DNA of 64,000 bases from Phytohabitans suffuscus. Its GTDB lineage: Bacteria > Actinomycetota > Actinomycetes > Mycobacteriales > Micromonosporaceae. The DNA lies in contig NZ_AP022871.1 of assembly GCF_011764565.1 (NCBI RefSeq), positions 4,154,320 to 4,218,319 of the forward strand, given 5' to 3'. The position numbers and the translations under genes were made by a program. The notes beneath the pieces are model-generated. The model was not told where the DNA came from, searched no databases, and saw nothing but the letters and a program-made list of their open reading frames with translations. Positions 63,777 to 64,000 of the stretch are shown here, piece by piece. Numbering within the stretch: position 1 is the first letter of the stretch; each line of letters opens with the position of its first letter.

Positions 63777-64000
63777 GCGGTCAGCCGGAGCGGGACCTCC
63801 CGCTCGTCGACGGCGTTCGCGGCGAACTGGAGCGCGGCTAGGACGTCCTCGCGGGCGAGCGTGGAGTAGTCCGCTAGGACGTCATCGACGCTGTAGCCTT
63901 GCCCGAGCAGGCCGACGACCGTAGCCACCGGGATGCGGGTCCCGGCGATGCACGGCGCGCCACCCATCGTTCGGTGGTCGATCGAGATCCTGGCTGTCAT
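63773..64000 (-). CDS. DUF433 antitoxin-like protein
   Basis: This 75-residue protein has the DUF433 pattern: HRTMGGAPCIAGTRIPVATV, then LLGQGYSVDDVLADYSTLAREDVLAALQFA. It is a winged-helix antitoxin type (VapB45-like). The ATG is at the last base of the window, so it is complete as read, but its promoter is outside. It is coupled to the DUF5615 gene by ATGA. Confidence 0.85.
   Translation of the reverse strand: MTARISIDHRTMGGAPCIAGTRIPVATVVGLLGQGYSVDDVLADYSTLAREDVLAALQFAANAVDEREVPLRLTA

Overview
The window is very GC-rich DNA from an actinomycete. GTG starts, Shine-Dalgarno sites, a DUF5753 HTH regulator with a DUF397 protein, a mycosin-type subtilase, DUF4913 and a non-mevalonate ispG all fit a filamentous actinobacterium. 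Micromonosporaceae is my guess; I cannot prove a genus. Most of the window is accessory DNA: a cell-surface regulatory block, a conjugation-type secretion module, and about 40 kb of conflict or defence genes, toxin-antitoxin pairs and decayed gene copies.

Layout. 0-10.3 kb: the 3' part of a mycosin-like protein with no visible catalytic residues, an ECF sigma/anti-sigma pair, two unrecognised proteins, a membrane protein with a discoidin-like domain, and on the minus strand an operon of a CBM-like surface protein, histidine kinase, LuxR-type regulator and a lone receiver. 10.4-21.7 kb: a type IV secretion-like module (P-loop protein, two VirB2-like proteins, VirB8-, VirB6-, SCO6880- and VirB4-like proteins, coupling protein, a transglycosylase-GH19 fusion, DUF4913). 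No relaxase, integrase or replication gene is visible. 21.7-24.4 kb: an isolated ispG and a glycerophosphodiesterase-like gene.

24.5-33.2 kb: a tightly overlapping minus-strand operon of an HTH-NTPase with helical repeats, a PD-(D/E)XK-like nuclease, a winged-helix protein and a two-motor NTPase with a HerA-like C-terminus. A nucleosidase is encoded divergently. 33.5-43.2 kb: VapBC-type pairs (one duplicated, with the antitoxin deleted in one copy), YefM-YoeB, a 2OG-Fe(II) oxygenase operon and a TOTE-type primase-helicase. 43.2-46.4 kb: a Wadjet-like remnant and a DUF5753/DUF397 regulator pair. 46.6-55.4 kb: a six-gene divergent locus with an Lhr-like helicase, two BrxD-like ATPases, a degenerate ATPase relative, a TerB-N/TerB-C protein and an unknown protein. 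55.5-58.9 kb: a decayed second TOTE copy and a secreted beta-helix/PKD/fascin-like protein. 59.2-62.7 kb: a ParA-like ATPase with a small partner, facing a HelD/UvrD-like helicase. The right end has a degenerate tRNA-Arg(CCU) and a DUF433/DUF5615 pair.

One caution applies to the whole window. At about ten places a conserved protein continues in the -1 frame at a short run of C or G, as if one base were missing. I read these as whole genes with a base dropped in the sequence (or recent mutations) and annotate them across the break. The two best candidates for an unusual system are the 24.5-33.2 kb operon and the 46.6-55.4 kb locus.
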